Assembly: GCA_003427395.1 (NCBI GenBank)
Contig: BFEA01000181.1
Coordinates: 2,363,707-2,427,706, forward strand
Direction of reading: 5' to 3'
From: Chara braunii
Lineage: Eukaryota > Streptophyta > Charophyceae > Charales > Characeae
DNA: 64,000 nt
Under the pieces are notes generated by a model. The model saw only the letters and a list, made by a program, of their open reading frames with translations, made no database searches and was not told where the DNA came from. A program made the position numbers and the translations under genes. Below, in pieces: positions 43,077 to 53,522 of this stretch; within the stretch, counting starts at the first letter, position 1, and each line of letters begins with the position of its first letter.

Positions 43077-44555
43077 TCATTTTATAGTGCGGTAGTGTGG
43101 CTCGGTCTTTGGGGCCTCCTTGACTCTTTTGAGGAGGTCACTATAGATAGGGTCCTGCGCATACGCTTGCCTCACTTTCTCCTGCAGGTCTCTCCCTATA
43201 TCCAGATAGTGTACTATAGCTCGAAAGTAGTCTGATCTCCTACTCAGTGCATCCACAACTACGTTGTACTTGCCCTTCACTGGCTTGAGCTCAAAGTCAT
43301 ACTGGTCTATTTCAGCGGCCCACCTAGCTAGCTTAGGTGTCATCTTGGCCTGGGTCTTTAACCATCTAAGAGTTTCGTGGTCTGAGTATACTTTGAAGTG
43401 CCTCCCAAGCAGATAATGCTTCCAATGCTCTAAAGCCTGCCTGAGAGCGTAGAGTTCTCTCTCGTACGTCGAGGTAGCAACCTTCTCTGAGGGCATCCTC
43501 GCTGACATGAACTCTACGGGTCTATAGCCATTGCCGTCGTCTTGCTGTAACACGGCGCCTATACCATACTGACTCCCGTCCGTGGTGACGACAAATGGCA
43601 AAGACGGATCAGCTACCTTCAGGACAGGGTACTCTATCGATGCGCGCGTTAATTTCTTTAGCACAGACATATAGTCTTTGTCCCATTGCCAGATTGCCTC
43701 TTTCTTAAGCAACCTGCGCAAAGGAGCGGCAATAGTAGAAAAGTTCCTTACGAACTTTTTATAGTAATTAGCTAGGCCTAAGAACGGCCGCAAGTCTGTC
43801 AATGTGTGCGGCGTCGGCCAGTCTCTAATTGCCGCTATCTTGTTGTCCTTTGGCTTAATGCCATCTCCATCTAACACGTGGCCCAAGTACAAGACTTGTG
43901 TCGTGGCCCACTCGCACTTCTTTGCGTTGATCTTGAAGTTAGCCTCTCTAAGCTTCTCCAAGACCTGCCTCAAATGACCCTGATGCTCCTGGAGGGTCTT
44001 GCTGAAGACTAATATATCATCTAGATAGACTACTACAAACTTATCTAACCAAGGTCTAAACAGATCATTCATACAACGCTGAAAGGTGTCTGGCGTGTTG
44101 GTTAGTCCAAAGGGCATCATTATGAACTCGTAGTGCCCATATCTAGTCCGGAACGCAGTCTTATACTGGTCATCAGGATGGACCTCTATCTGATGATAAC
44201 TGGACTTTAGATCTATCTTAGAAAAATACTTACAACCATGCACCCGATCTAGAAGATCGTCTATCCTGGGCAGCGGCTCAACATTCTTCACGGTAATCGC
44301 ATTCAAACCCCTATAGTCTATACACATACAAAGCTCTCCTTCCTTCTTGGGGACAAACATGATTGGTGCTCCAAAAGGAGACGAACTGGGCCTGATCCAA
44401 CCCTTCTCAAGGAGCTCGTCTAACTGCTTGCGCAGCTCCTCTAACTCTCTAGGGGACATCCTGTAGACTGCTCCCTTAGGAGTTCTACTGCGAGGCTTTA
44501 TCTCTATCTTGTGCTGGATGGGTCGCGACACTACTCCTGTCGGCGACTCAGTCAA
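43077..44555 (-). CDS. reverse transcriptase-RNase H (intact open frame), element 5
   Basis: 492 residues without interruption: the best preserved coding stretch in the window. The N-terminal linker PKGAVYRMSPRELEELRKQL is followed by LEKGWIRPSSSPFGAP, MCIDYRGLN, FSKIDLKSSYHQ, MPFGLTNTPDTF, the active site VVYLDDILVFSK and the connection FLGLANYYKKFVRNFS. RNase H has TTDGSQYGIGAVLQQDDG (Asp kept), STYERELYAL, VYSDHETLRWLK and NVVVDALSRRS. It ends at the RNase H/integrase boundary (TAA near 43077). In a working element it would be translated as part of Gag-Pol, and the first Met is only the first in this frame. Whether it is transcribed is unknown. Confidence 0.9.
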   Translation of the reverse strand: MTESPTGVVSRPIQHKIEIKPRSRTPKGAVYRMSPRELEELRKQLDELLEKGWIRPSSSPFGAPIMFVPKKEGELCMCIDYRGLNAITVKNVEPLPRIDDLLDRVHGCKYFSKIDLKSSYHQIEVHPDDQYKTAFRTRYGHYEFIMMPFGLTNTPDTFQRCMNDLFRPWLDKFVVVYLDDILVFSKTLQEHQGHLRQVLEKLREANFKINAKKCEWATTQVLYLGHVLDGDGIKPKDNKIAAIRDWPTPHTLTDLRPFLGLANYYKKFVRNFSTIAAPLRRLLKKEAIWQWDKDYMSVLKKLTRASIEYPVLKVADPSLPFVVTTDGSQYGIGAVLQQDDGNGYRPVEFMSARMPSEKVATSTYERELYALRQALEHWKHYLLGRHFKVYSDHETLRWLKTQAKMTPKLARWAAEIDQYDFELKPVKGKYNVVVDALSRRSDYFRAIVHYLDIGRDLQEKVRQAYAQDPIYSDLLKRVKEAPKTEPHYRTIK

Positions 44556-45130
44556 GTCTTTAAACTCCTCCAGCGGCTTGGCAATGGTTGGATTTGTGGA
44601 ACTTCCTTAGCCTCAGTGACAGGTCTGACATAAACTACAAAGACCTGGTCCTCTAATTGCTCCTTTTTCACTAGTCGCGCGAACGCGGGAGCACTGAGAC
44701 AGCAATGTGCTAAGGTGTTATCTACACCTGACGCATGGAACAAGCGGGCAATCTTAACCTCGCCTGACGGACTAGGGAGCCTACTCTCATGCTCTCTCAA
44801 ATGGAGGTGTGGCTCCTGCTGCCTCTCCCCAATCCATTCCGAACACCATGTCGAAAGGAAGGTCATCCTGAACGAGGAGAGTCAGGTAATGGAAAACTTT
44901 CTCCACCTTCCCATCTTTCTCTAGGCGACAGTACGCCTGGACTTCCTCTACGTAGTCCTCAACTCGCATTGTGCGGTTGTCTGCGAGGACACTGATTATG
45001 GGGTCTGTTAACTTTTGGACTTTTAATCCCAACTTCAACTTCTTCAACGCCCTGCGACTAATATAACTACGGGTGGCCCGAGTCTATAAGGGCCCCTACT
45101 CTGCTTCTAATCAGCTGTCCCTTACTCTCC
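44552..45130 (-). pseudogene. aspartic protease region, element 5
   Basis: IDSG appears near 45075, and the remaining protease signature follows in another frame. The joint near 45070 looks like a single-base deletion inside the active-site motif. 44787-45047 holds LKLGLKVQKLTDP, TMRVEDYVEEV and LPFDMVFGMDW; the linker to RT continues at 44552-44866 in another frame. Element 5 and only element 5 has Ser in the DSG position here. Confidence 0.8.
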
Positions 45131-45347
45131 TTCTTCATTTTGGCCCAGGCTGGCATCCTCTCCTTCAGCTCTTCTGTCACACCTGTGAGGGACGTGCCTA
45201 GAGAGACGCTAACACAAGCAGTCTCTCGACAGGTAGATAGGCACGGGCCTGCAACCTATGCCATAGGCTCATGTGGGTTGGGAGTTTCCTGTGTGCTAGC
45301 GCTCGCTTCCCCACATGGCCTTGAAGTAGGGGCACTTGCAACCCCTA

Positions 45348-47152
45348 CTAGCGGCTGCCTTTTGACTGTTGAGCAGCCCATCGGGCCTGTCTATACTTAG
45401 GACAAAATTTAATAACGTGGGCCGGGTCACCACAAAACACGCACTGACCCAGGTCCACATGTTCCTGCCATATACGCCAAGCCCAAATCCTCCCAAGGCC
45501 TGCCATGTGGCACGCCTGGGTGCCATCCTCCTTGAGGTTGGCCTTCCACCTCGTCGCTGTGGGGACCGACAAGAACCTTGGCGATTTGGCAGGGGACCTT
45601 GACCCCTACCTCCCACTTGGCGGTTCCCTTGTCCGCCAACCCCCTGTGCGCCCGGTCCTCGGCCTCCCATGGCCTGACCCCTTTGGCCCTGGCCTCCTCC
45701 TCTACTTTGCAGGCCTGCCCCATGCTACTGTCCTCCTCCTCAAGGCCCCACTCGATCTGACTATATGGGACCTCATCTGTACCACCTTCCTCTAAGGTAA
45801 GGATCATGTGATCCTTGGCCCTCACTTGGCCTGAGATGGTACGGCCTTTCCACATTGTGCCCTTGTCTAAGTCCTTGTGCCAGAAAGTGGAAACTGGCAT
45901 GGACTTAGCCTCAAACACCACCACCTCTCTACTGAGCGCATCATACGTCATGGTGGGCTGTTGGGACTTGTCAAAGAAGTGCCCACGCAGGGGCTCTGGC
46001 ATGGCACAATAAAATAGCTGGACCAACTGGGACTCAGTCACCCCATGGTCCAGGACGGCCACCAGGTCGTCCATTACTGCCTTGAGTGCCTTGGCACTCC
46101 TCCATTGCCGTGAGTGGATGGTTTGGAGCTTGTCAGAGGCTCTAACGCCTCTGCGAACACTCCCTAAGGAGCTTGAAGAATTGAGGGAGAGGGGTAACCT
46201 TGGAATAGGTGACCATGTTGTTTTCACAACCGGCCGTGCACGCGAGGGACCTAGCAAAACTAGCCGCTTCGTCCTTAAGGGCCTGGAAGGCAACCAGGAC
46301 CTGATCGTCCTGTACGATGTGTTGTAAGTAAACGTAACTGTTTACACTAGCCTCCCAGTTATCGAAATTCTCGTCAGACTTCCCCCCATAAGCATCGGGG
46401 AACTTAAGTTTGACTGGTTCTTTGCGAGGTCTGGCCTCGCCCTCAGCAGCGGCTTTGGCACCCTCAAGGGCACCCTCACAGAACTTCCCCTCGTTGTCTT
46501 TCAACCGCCCGACTTCCCCTCGTTGCGCTCAACACCTCCAGGTACCCCAACACCTTATCCCACTTGGCCTTGTCGTCTGCGTGAGCCTCCACCTCTTGCC
46601 TACAATCCTTCATCTTTGCCACCTCTGTGGTCAACCTGTTAACCTCATCCCCTCCTCTTCTTTTCCCTCTTCATTCTCAGTTTCCACTCCAACTTTTTCT
46701 CCTCCTCTCTTTTTTGTCTTTCCAGGGGGTCCTCCATTGCTGTTAGCTCCTGGGCTAATGCATCCCTCTCCTCCTGGGGCACATAGAACTCTGCCTCCTC
46801 ATCTTCCCCCAGTGATAAGTTAGCGACCCACTCGCTGATCTTCTCCATCTCTGCGTCTTCATCCCTCTTCGTGCCACTACTCCCCTGTCTGGTTTCAATA
46901 CACATTCTCTCTTTTTCTTCTTCTGCTGCGACTTCTTCTTCGGCAGCTTTTCTCCTCTCTTCTTCCTCCTGCTGAACTCTCTTAAACCTCCAATCTTTTC
47001 ATCTTCGCCGCCTGCTCCTCTGCAATTGTCTTTAACTTTGCCTGCTTGAGGAGCTCCTTCCTCTCCTTGTTCTCTCTCACTAAGGCGGCCATCTTTTCCT
47101 GTTGCTCCTGGGTGTAGGGGCTAGTGCTCTTCCCACTACGCAAGTCCACCAT
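45348..47152 (-). pseudogene. Gag polyprotein, element 5
   Basis: Likely start is ATG at 47150-47152 (MVDLRSGKSTSPYTQ), frame broken near 46990. 46645-46905 is an acidic/basic helical part. 46142-46504 and 45427-46293 form the capsid-like domain (FPDAYGGKSDENFDNWE, LVQLFYCAMPEPLRGHFF). A Gly/Gln-rich linker leads to a good zinc knuckle CVFCGDPAHVIKFC (C-X2-C-X4-H-X4-C) at about 45420-45480. Several frame breaks separate the parts. Confidence 0.8.
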
Positions 47153-47330
47153 GGTGATAGGTGCACAATCAGGAGGATTCCACTCCTCACCACTTAGACT
47201 CTAACCCCTGACTGACAGACCTACTGCCTCAATCTAAGGACTCACAGAATCCTTACAGGGATCCTGCCAACTAGGATCTCTAGCCTAGACCTACACTATG
47301 GCTGTCACTACTAGACCTGTTGCTAATCAG

Positions 47331-47392
47331 GAGGCATTTAAGGAGATCCCCCGAACTCCTCAGGAATTATTTAACGTCGCAAACAGGACGAC
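47331..47392 (-). promoter_or_regulatory. leader motif shared with element 3
   Basis: Counterpart of 35065-35128. The best preserved blocks are AAGGAGATCCCCCG, AATTATTTAACGTCGC and ACAGGACGACG. Confidence 0.65.
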
Positions 47393-48150
47393 GCGATCAG
47401 CAGATCTCTCAAGACTTAGACGGCCTGTTGTGCAACCCACAACTCGGATTTTGGGCCTACCGTGCCACACCGAGCAGCCCGCCGGTCAGTACCGGTCCTT
47501 GGGAGGATCGTGTCCTCCGGGACAGTCGAGCCGTCAGACACAGTCTTTAGCCCTACTCAGCCCGTGTGGGTTTAATCAACAAGGCCCTATCCTTCATCCA
47601 CAAAGTGCTATCACCTAGACAGAAGAGACTCAATGCAGAAAGAAGAGACAGACATACTGGACTCAGCCAGTACCACAGGGTGTGTGCACATCCACAGGGC
47701 GAGGGGTAGGCTGAGGCTTCGCGAGATTTTACCGGCTCCAGCTTGGTCAAAGTCTTGGTCAACGCCTTGGTCAACGCCGGTCAATGCTGCGGTCAACTCT
47801 CGGTCAACCCCCGGTCAACCCCCGGTCGACTCCAGTCAACGTCGGTCAACACCTCCGATCAACTCTTCCGGTCAGCTATGGCTGCCGGCTTCTCTTTCCC
47901 TCACCAACCTTCTTCTTCCCTTCACCTTCCTCGCCTCCTTTCAACCGGCTGTCTTTTTTTTTTTTGTTTTTTTTTTTTATTGTCTCTCTCCGCCTCCTCA
48001 GCTATGGCTTTTCTCTCCGTTCTCGGTCTCCCCCTTTGTCCTTTCTCCTTCGTCACTCCGTGGTGCAAGCTTCGCGGCTATGGCCGCGATCTCCTTCTTC
48101 GTGGACTGCGCGGCAACTTCACAGGTACGTAACAGCCAAACTTGTATCGC

Positions 48151-48152
<2 letters not shown>

Positions 48153-48184
<32 letters not shown>

Positions 48185-48257
48185 CTCTCTCTCTCGCCGT
48201 AGCGATATCTCCAGCGCAGCAGGTACGTTGTAACCCAATCTTGTATCACTCAACCTT

Positions 48258-48302
<45 letters not shown>
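48153..48302. repeat. two (CT)n tracts in a ~105-bp tandem duplication
   Basis: CAGGTACGT followed by CTTGTATC.CTCA and a CT run occurs twice (about 48120-48195 and 48225-48302). Confidence 0.9.
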
Positions 48303-48307
<5 letters not shown>

Positions 48308-48443
48308 TCTTCGTCGTGGTCTTCTCTGCAAGTGCGCGGCGGCTTCTCCAACCTTTGGGTCCGCTATGGTGGACTACAACTCTCGGCGGCCACCTCTGCT
48401 ATGGCGCATCTCTCCTGTGACACACAACTTCGGCGCATGGGTA

Positions 48444-48458
48444 CCAGCTCAGATACCA
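48444..48458 (-). other. primer binding site of element 5
   Basis: Minus strand TGGTATCTGAGCTGG, one base from the 5' LTR. Confidence 0.85.
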
Positions 48459-48639
48459 ATGCAATCAGACTCGTTCTCATTCACACTTTTCCTGCATGTT
48501 AACAGTAGTGCAGCAAACTGGCGACATGTGCCCACTCAAAACTCAGAGATATGGCATCCAGATACGAGTTCACTTTCAACTGGCTATGGCGACTCAGCGC
48601 CCAAACAACTCACTGTTCACATACACCGGATCACCCTGG

Positions 48640-49299
48640 NNNNNNNNNNNNNNNNNNNNNNNNNNNNNNNNNNNNNNNNNNNNNNNNNNNNNNNNNNNNN
48701 NNNNNNNNNNNNNNNNNNNNNNNNNNNNNNNNNNNNNNNNNNNNNNNNNNNNNNNNNNNNNNNNNNNNNNNNNNNNNNNNNNNNNNNNNNNNNNNNNNNN
48801 NNNNNNNNNNNNNNNNNNNNNNNNNNNNNNNNNNNNNNNNNNNNNNNNNNNNNNNNNNNNNNNNNNNNNNNNNNNNNNNNNNNNNNNNNNNNNNNNNNNN
48901 NNNNNNNNNNNNNNNNNNNNNNNNNNNNNNNNNNNNNNNNNNNNNNNNNNNNNNNNNNNNNNNNNNNNNNNNNNNNNNNNNNNNNNNNNNNNNNNNNNNN
49001 NNNNNNNNNNNNNNNNNNNNNNNNNNNNNNNNNNNNNNNNNNNNNNNNNNNNNNNNNNNNNNNNNNNNNNNNNNNNNNNNNNNNNNNNNNNNNNNNNNNN
49101 NNNNNNNNNNNNNNNNNNNNNNNNNNNNNNNNNNNNNNNNNNNNNNNNNNNNNNNNNNNNNNNNNNNNNNNNNNNNNNNNNNNNNNNNNNNNNNNNNNNN
49201 NNNNNNNNNNNNNNNNNNNNNNNNNNNNNNNNNNNNNNNNNNNNNNNNNNNNNNNNNNNNNNNNNNNNNNNNNNNNNNNNNNNNNNNNNNNNNNNNNNN
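48640..49299. other. assembly gap (660 N)
   Basis: Run of N. All frames drawn through it are meaningless. Confidence 1.
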
Positions 49300-49395
49300 T
49301 CACCTACACCCATCCACCATAGCTGACCACCCCCAACCCTTCTTCCACCTCCATCACCTACACCCATCCACCATAGCCGACCACCCCCAACCCTA
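49300..49395 (-). repeat. minisatellite piece at the gap edge
   Basis: Two 54-bp units, CACCTACACCCATCCACCAT..GACCACCCCCAACCCTTCTT, the reverse complement of the 53-bp repeat at 1-731. It lies inside the 5' LTR of element 5; the other LTR lacks it. The gap probably hides more of the array. Confidence 0.85.
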
Positions 49396-50311
49396 GGACT
49401 GTCTGGACCTTACCGCTGACTAACTGGGGACTTACTGCTATCCCACCGGACTCGTACTGCAATGGCATTGCGGTTTAGTCCACCACTTGACTCACCACTT
49501 GACCACTTGCCCACTTGACTCACCACTTGACCACTTGCCGACCTTCTAGAAGGGCTACAGCTAAGACTTCTGCAACTCACTAAGACTTCTATTGTACAGA
49601 TTTACAGATCAAACCCCTACCACCTACGGACCTATGACAACCTATCAACTTTTTACGAATATACAGGTCACAGGTTCAACTCTCGGGGTCTACACAGGTA
49701 CTACTCACAGATAGGGCAAGGTCTAGGGATCAGACCCTGGGATCTGCGTCTGCTACTGCAAAGAGGTGAAAACCGTTTCAATACTAAAAATAAATAATAA
49801 TAATGAAAATTAGGAAAAATAAAACGGGAATGAAATTATTGAGTGGGCGAGCACGTTTTTGACGCCGCCATCTTTGGCGATTTTTCATTTTTTTTTTGGT
49901 TGTGACACACGCCATGAAAATTTATATATGTGTATCTTATAGAATAGAGACTCTACAAATAAAGTTTGAAAAAATAATATTTTTTTTCATGCCAGAAATA
50001 AAGGAAAAACAAAAAGTGAAAAGAGAGAAAAAACAAATTAGTGAGTAGGTAAGCAAGTTTTGACACCACCATCTTTGCCGATTTTTCATGTGTTTTTGGT
50101 TGAACAGAATGGCTTCAAAATTAAGAGGGAGATACCTTACATCACAAAGAACTCACAAAACAAAATTAAAAAAACAATAATAATATTTATGCACCAAAAT
50201 ATTTTTTGCGGGGTCCGAACCCCTTCAGGTTCGGGCCCCGTACGGGACCCGAACCCCTGAACGTTCGGGGGTCGGCTTAGGGGCCTCCGTACGTTCGACT
50301 TGGCAACCTTG

Positions 50312-51362
50312 GTTGTAAGCGTCATTTCCTCATTATTTGTCAATTTTTCACTTCCATGAAAATCGTTATTCTAATTCTTGCATCTACTAGTTTTGTGTTG
50401 TGTTTGATTATCTTTGTCTCCTTGTGTTGATCAATCTTCCACTTGGGTGTAATTCAGTATTTGTGATGTTGCTTCCTCTAGTATTGTGAGCTTCATTTCG
50501 TCATGCTTTGTCCATTTCTTCACTTCCATGTAATCGCTATTTTGACTTTTTTTATCTAATAGTCTTGTGTGTGTGGTTATCTTTCTCTCGTTATTTTGAT
50601 CAATCTTCCACGTGGGTGTAATTCGCTAACTGTGTTCTTGTTTCCAGTAGTGTTGTAAGCTTCAGTTCCTCGTTATTTCTTCATTGCCATGAAATTCGCT
50701 ACTTTGATTTTTGCCTCTACTTTATCTGTGAGTTTGGTTATTTTTCTTTCCTTGTTTTGATCAATCTTCCACTTGGGTGTAATTCGATACTTGTGTTCTT
50801 GCTTCCACCAGTGTTGTGAGCTTTATTTCCTCATGCTTTGTCTATTTCTTCTTTTCCATGTAAGTCACTTCTTGGATTCTTGCTTGTACTAGCCTTCTGT
50901 GTGTGCTTGGTCATCTTTCTCGCCTTGTTTTGATCGATCTCCCACTTGGGTGTAGTCCGCTACTTGTATTCTTGCTTCCAGTAGTGTTGCGAGCTTTACT
51001 TCCCCATGCTTTGTCCAATTCTTCACTTCCATGTAAATCGCTGCTTTGATTTTTGCCTCTAGCCTTGTGTATGTGTTTTGTCATATTTCTCTCTTGGTTT
51101 TGATCAATCTTCCACGTGGTGGTATTTCACTTCACTCTCGAGTGCTTTTTCTAGTCATGTGCGTGTATTTTGTCAAGTTTCTTTCATGGTTTTCATCGAT
51201 GTTCGCTTCACTCTTGAGTGCTTCTTCTAGTTAAGTGCATGTATTTTTTAAGTTTCTCTCATGGTTTTCATTAATCTTCCACTTGGTAGTGTCTCACTTT
51301 ACTCTTGAGAGCTTTTTTAGTCATGTGCATTTGGCTAAGTTTCTTTATGGTTTTCATCCATC
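50312..51362 (+). repeat. satellite, right array part 2
   Basis: Continuation of 39850-40687 after the MITE, with the same phrases (CACTTCCATGTAAATCGCT, GATCAATCTTCCACTTGGGT). Confidence 0.85.
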
Positions 51363-52392
51363 TGCAAGGAACATGAGTATGGACGAAGCACAAAAATCAA
51401 GAATGCAAAATCACACTGAAGTCCAAGTAGTCAAAGCCAAAGCAGATAGCACATGGAACCGAGTAACCATCCAATTGAGATTGATACAGAAGAATCGTGA
51501 GTCAATGTCCATGCCCAACAGGGCAACACCAACAGCATATCCCAAATGTAGCTCTCTCTTGTGAATGGCGCTAGGCGCCCTATCTACTCTACAACTATCC
51601 TACAACTACAGCAATGAAAAGCAACTAGACAACTTGACTACCAGCGAGTGATGATGTCAACACCAGTGCCGTCCTCCACCATCACCAGGTACGTGTCATC
51701 TTCCCCACACTCTCCCTTGTTACCCACACAGCGCCCTTCACCTCCGAAGTACCACCTTCGCCCTCACCTCCCCTGCACCCTCTTGCCGCCCAGGCTATGG
51801 CCGCCAGTGCCCTCAGTGCAGGCAGCGCCCTACCGCCTAGCGCTGCCCTGCTTGCTCTTAGCGCAGCACACATGCATCCGCGCAGCGTGCCCGCAAGTGC
51901 CAGCATTGGCCAAGATGCCTGCTGCCTCGCCCTGCTTGCCTATATGCCATTGCAGCATGTGGGCGGCCTCCCTTCAGCCTGTGACCGGGGCCCAGAGGCT
52001 GAAGCCAACCCGATATAATTGGGCCCCGGGGCAATGCAGTTGCGCCTCCTTCATCAAGGCCTGCGGCCAGATTCAGACAGTGGGCCGATTTCCCTTTGGC
52101 ATTTTCGGCCTCTCTACCCAGCGTGCATTGTCGGCCTCATTTAAGTGCCTAGGGCCTAACTAACTCAGAGGCCCTGGGCATTTCAGCATTTGCTGAAATC
52201 TGAGACTCGATGCACTCCAACCAATTGGCGTGCTGCAACTGTATAGACCCCACTTCGTGAAATGTTGGCAAAGAGGGCTCTTGTTGATTTGCTGGCCCGC
52301 CTTCACTTAGGGCGGGCACTAGGCTTGCTGGGGCCTTAGCCCAGAACATGTACATCATGGCAAGGCCCCTACTTGAGGGCTCAATCCTCACA
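51363..52392 (-). mobile_element. solo LTR of the element 3 family
   Basis: 1,030 bp, TGCAAGGAACATGAG..AATCCTCACA. The ends match the element 3 LTRs (TGCAAGGAAAATGAAG.. and GATCCTCGCA), and internal landmarks such as GGCGCTAGGCGCC, CCATCACCAGGTACGT and GCGGGCACT keep the same order. Flanked by CATC at 51359-51362 and 52393-52396. Orientation is by analogy with element 3. No internal region, so it arose by LTR-LTR recombination. Confidence 0.85.
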
Positions 52393-52910
52393 CATCTTTC
52401 ACTTGGTAATATTTCGCTTCACTCTTGAGTGCTGCTTCTAGTCATGTGCATGTGCTTTGTCAAGTTTTTCTCATGGTATTTTGTGAATTTTCCTCTTGCT
52501 AGTGTCTCGCTTCGCTCTAGAGTGTTCTTCTAATCGTGTGAATATATTTTGTCAAGTTTCTCTCATGGTTTTCATCACTCTTCCACTTGGTAGTATCTCG
52601 CTTCACTCACGAGTGGTTCTTTTAGCTTTGTGTATGTGTTTTGTCATATTTCTCTCCTTGTTTTGACCAAACTTCCACTTGGTAGTATCTCACTTCACTC
52701 TTTAGTGCTTGTTCTAGTCATGTGCATGTGTTTTGTCGAGTTTCTCTTATGGTTTTCATCAATCTTCCACTGGGTAGTATTTCACTTCACTGTTGAGTGC
52801 TGCTTCTAGTCATGTGAATGTGTTTTGTCAAATTTCCCTCATGATATCCATCAATCTTCCACGTGGTATTATCTTGCTTCACACTTGAGTGCTTCTTCTA
52901 GTCATGTGCA
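52393..52910 (+). repeat. satellite, right array part 3
   Basis: A further part of the array with TTCCACTTGGTAGTATCTCG, CTTCACTC..GAGTGCTTCTTC and GTCATGTGCATGTG. It ends near 52910. Confidence 0.85.
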
Positions 52911-53522
52911 TACGCTAGGACTGTGCCTTGTCAGAGACATGGCGCTTCACCCCGCCGTGTGCTCTATTCGACCGCCGCTACTACCTTAGTATAGTGTGCT
53001 GGAACCAGTATCTCCTACGGGTTATATTTTCCTAACCCGCCCGTGTTCTAATTGAAACCTGCTAGCCCTGCTTTGGTGATTAACCCAAACTACGCCTCCG
53101 CTAATCCGAATGGGGCCTTGCCATCCGAATGTTCCGCATGATCTTCCCCGCCCTGTGTGACGGTCCGATCCTAGTCTCAATATCGAGAAAACCGCCGGTG
53201 AAAATGTAGGTAGGTGCTGCTGCTGCTGCTGATAGAGGATTGGGTACTTGAGTGCTGCTGTTGCTGGAACCACTGTCCGACCCCGACCAATCGTTCGATG
53301 CAACGCACGGGTGGCAAAAACCAACCCCCGCCAAACAAAGGGGATAGGGGCTGAAACTTGGTAGGCCCCATGTCCAAGGTATAGGTATATAGTTCGCAAA
53401 GTCCCCTGTCCATCAGTCTATTTTCTTGCAAAAACAGAAAATAGACTTCCACAAACTGTTCACTTAGAGCTACGGGCGAAGCCCAAAATGGGCAAGAAGG
53501 GGCAACCGGTGGCGGAATGAGA
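52911..53522. other. unique-looking spacer with (CTG)n and the conserved hairpin
   Basis: No gene recognised. It contains GCTGCTGCTGCTGCTG near 53217 and the hairpin at 53415-53447. Confidence 0.5.
53415..53447 (-). other. 12-bp perfect hairpin shared with 1485-1517
   Basis: AGTCTATTTTCT / AGAAAATAGACT with a 9-nt loop. The flanking CCACAAACTGTTCAC (to 53463) is the reverse complement of the flank at 1469-1484. Confidence 0.6.

Larger units (their letters stand above)
47153..48443 (-). other. untranslated leader of element 5
   Basis: About 1.3 kb. It contains the 62-bp stretch 47331-47392 shared with the element 3 leader, GGTCAAC-rich repeats (about 47750-47870), poly(T), and two (CT)n tracts (48153-48195, 48261-48302), each preceded by CAGGTACGT. 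Confidence 0.7.
40764..49780 (-). mobile_element. element 5: full-length Ty3/gypsy retrotransposon, family B
   Basis: LTRs at 40764-41661 and 48460-49780, both TGCAATCAGACTCG..CCGTTTCA on the plus strand, flanked by ATAC on each side (4-bp target duplication). The PBS lies at 48444-48458. Gag to integrase are on the minus strand. Protease and integrase are frameshifted, but RT-RNase H is a 492-residue intact frame. The right LTR has a 660-N gap and a stray minisatellite piece. The insertion lies inside the hAT-like MITE. Confidence 0.95.
48460..49780 (-). mobile_element. 5' LTR of element 5 (right, gapped)
   Basis: Matches the left LTR at both ends. The middle is replaced by 660 N (48640-49299) and a minisatellite piece (49300-49395). 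The left LTR has about 300 bp there (about 40940-41240). Confidence 0.9.
40688..50311. mobile_element. hAT-like MITE, split by element 5
   Basis: Outer ends CAGGGTTGTCGACGTTTGG (left) and, reading inward from the right, CAAGGTTGCCAAGTCGAACG: imperfect terminal inverted repeats of hAT type. Flanking 8-mers AATGTAAG and GTTGTAAG match at 6 of 8, consistent with an old 8-bp target duplication. The net length without element 5 is about 600 bp. It contains GC-rich palindromic CCTGAACGTTCGGG-like pieces and an AT-rich centre, with no transposase. It lies inside the satellite, which continues on both sides. Confidence 0.65.

Noticed and set aside
48120-48235. CAGGTACGT words as splice donors of a host gene (also 28441, 36122, 51687)
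   Set aside because: They lie antisense in LTRs and a leader of minus-strand elements; no exon or acceptor structure recognised. Left as a curiosity.
48366-49396. Long open frames of 228-318 codons across the N run
   Set aside because: They consist of unknown bases; only the ends are real sequence, from an LTR and a minisatellite.
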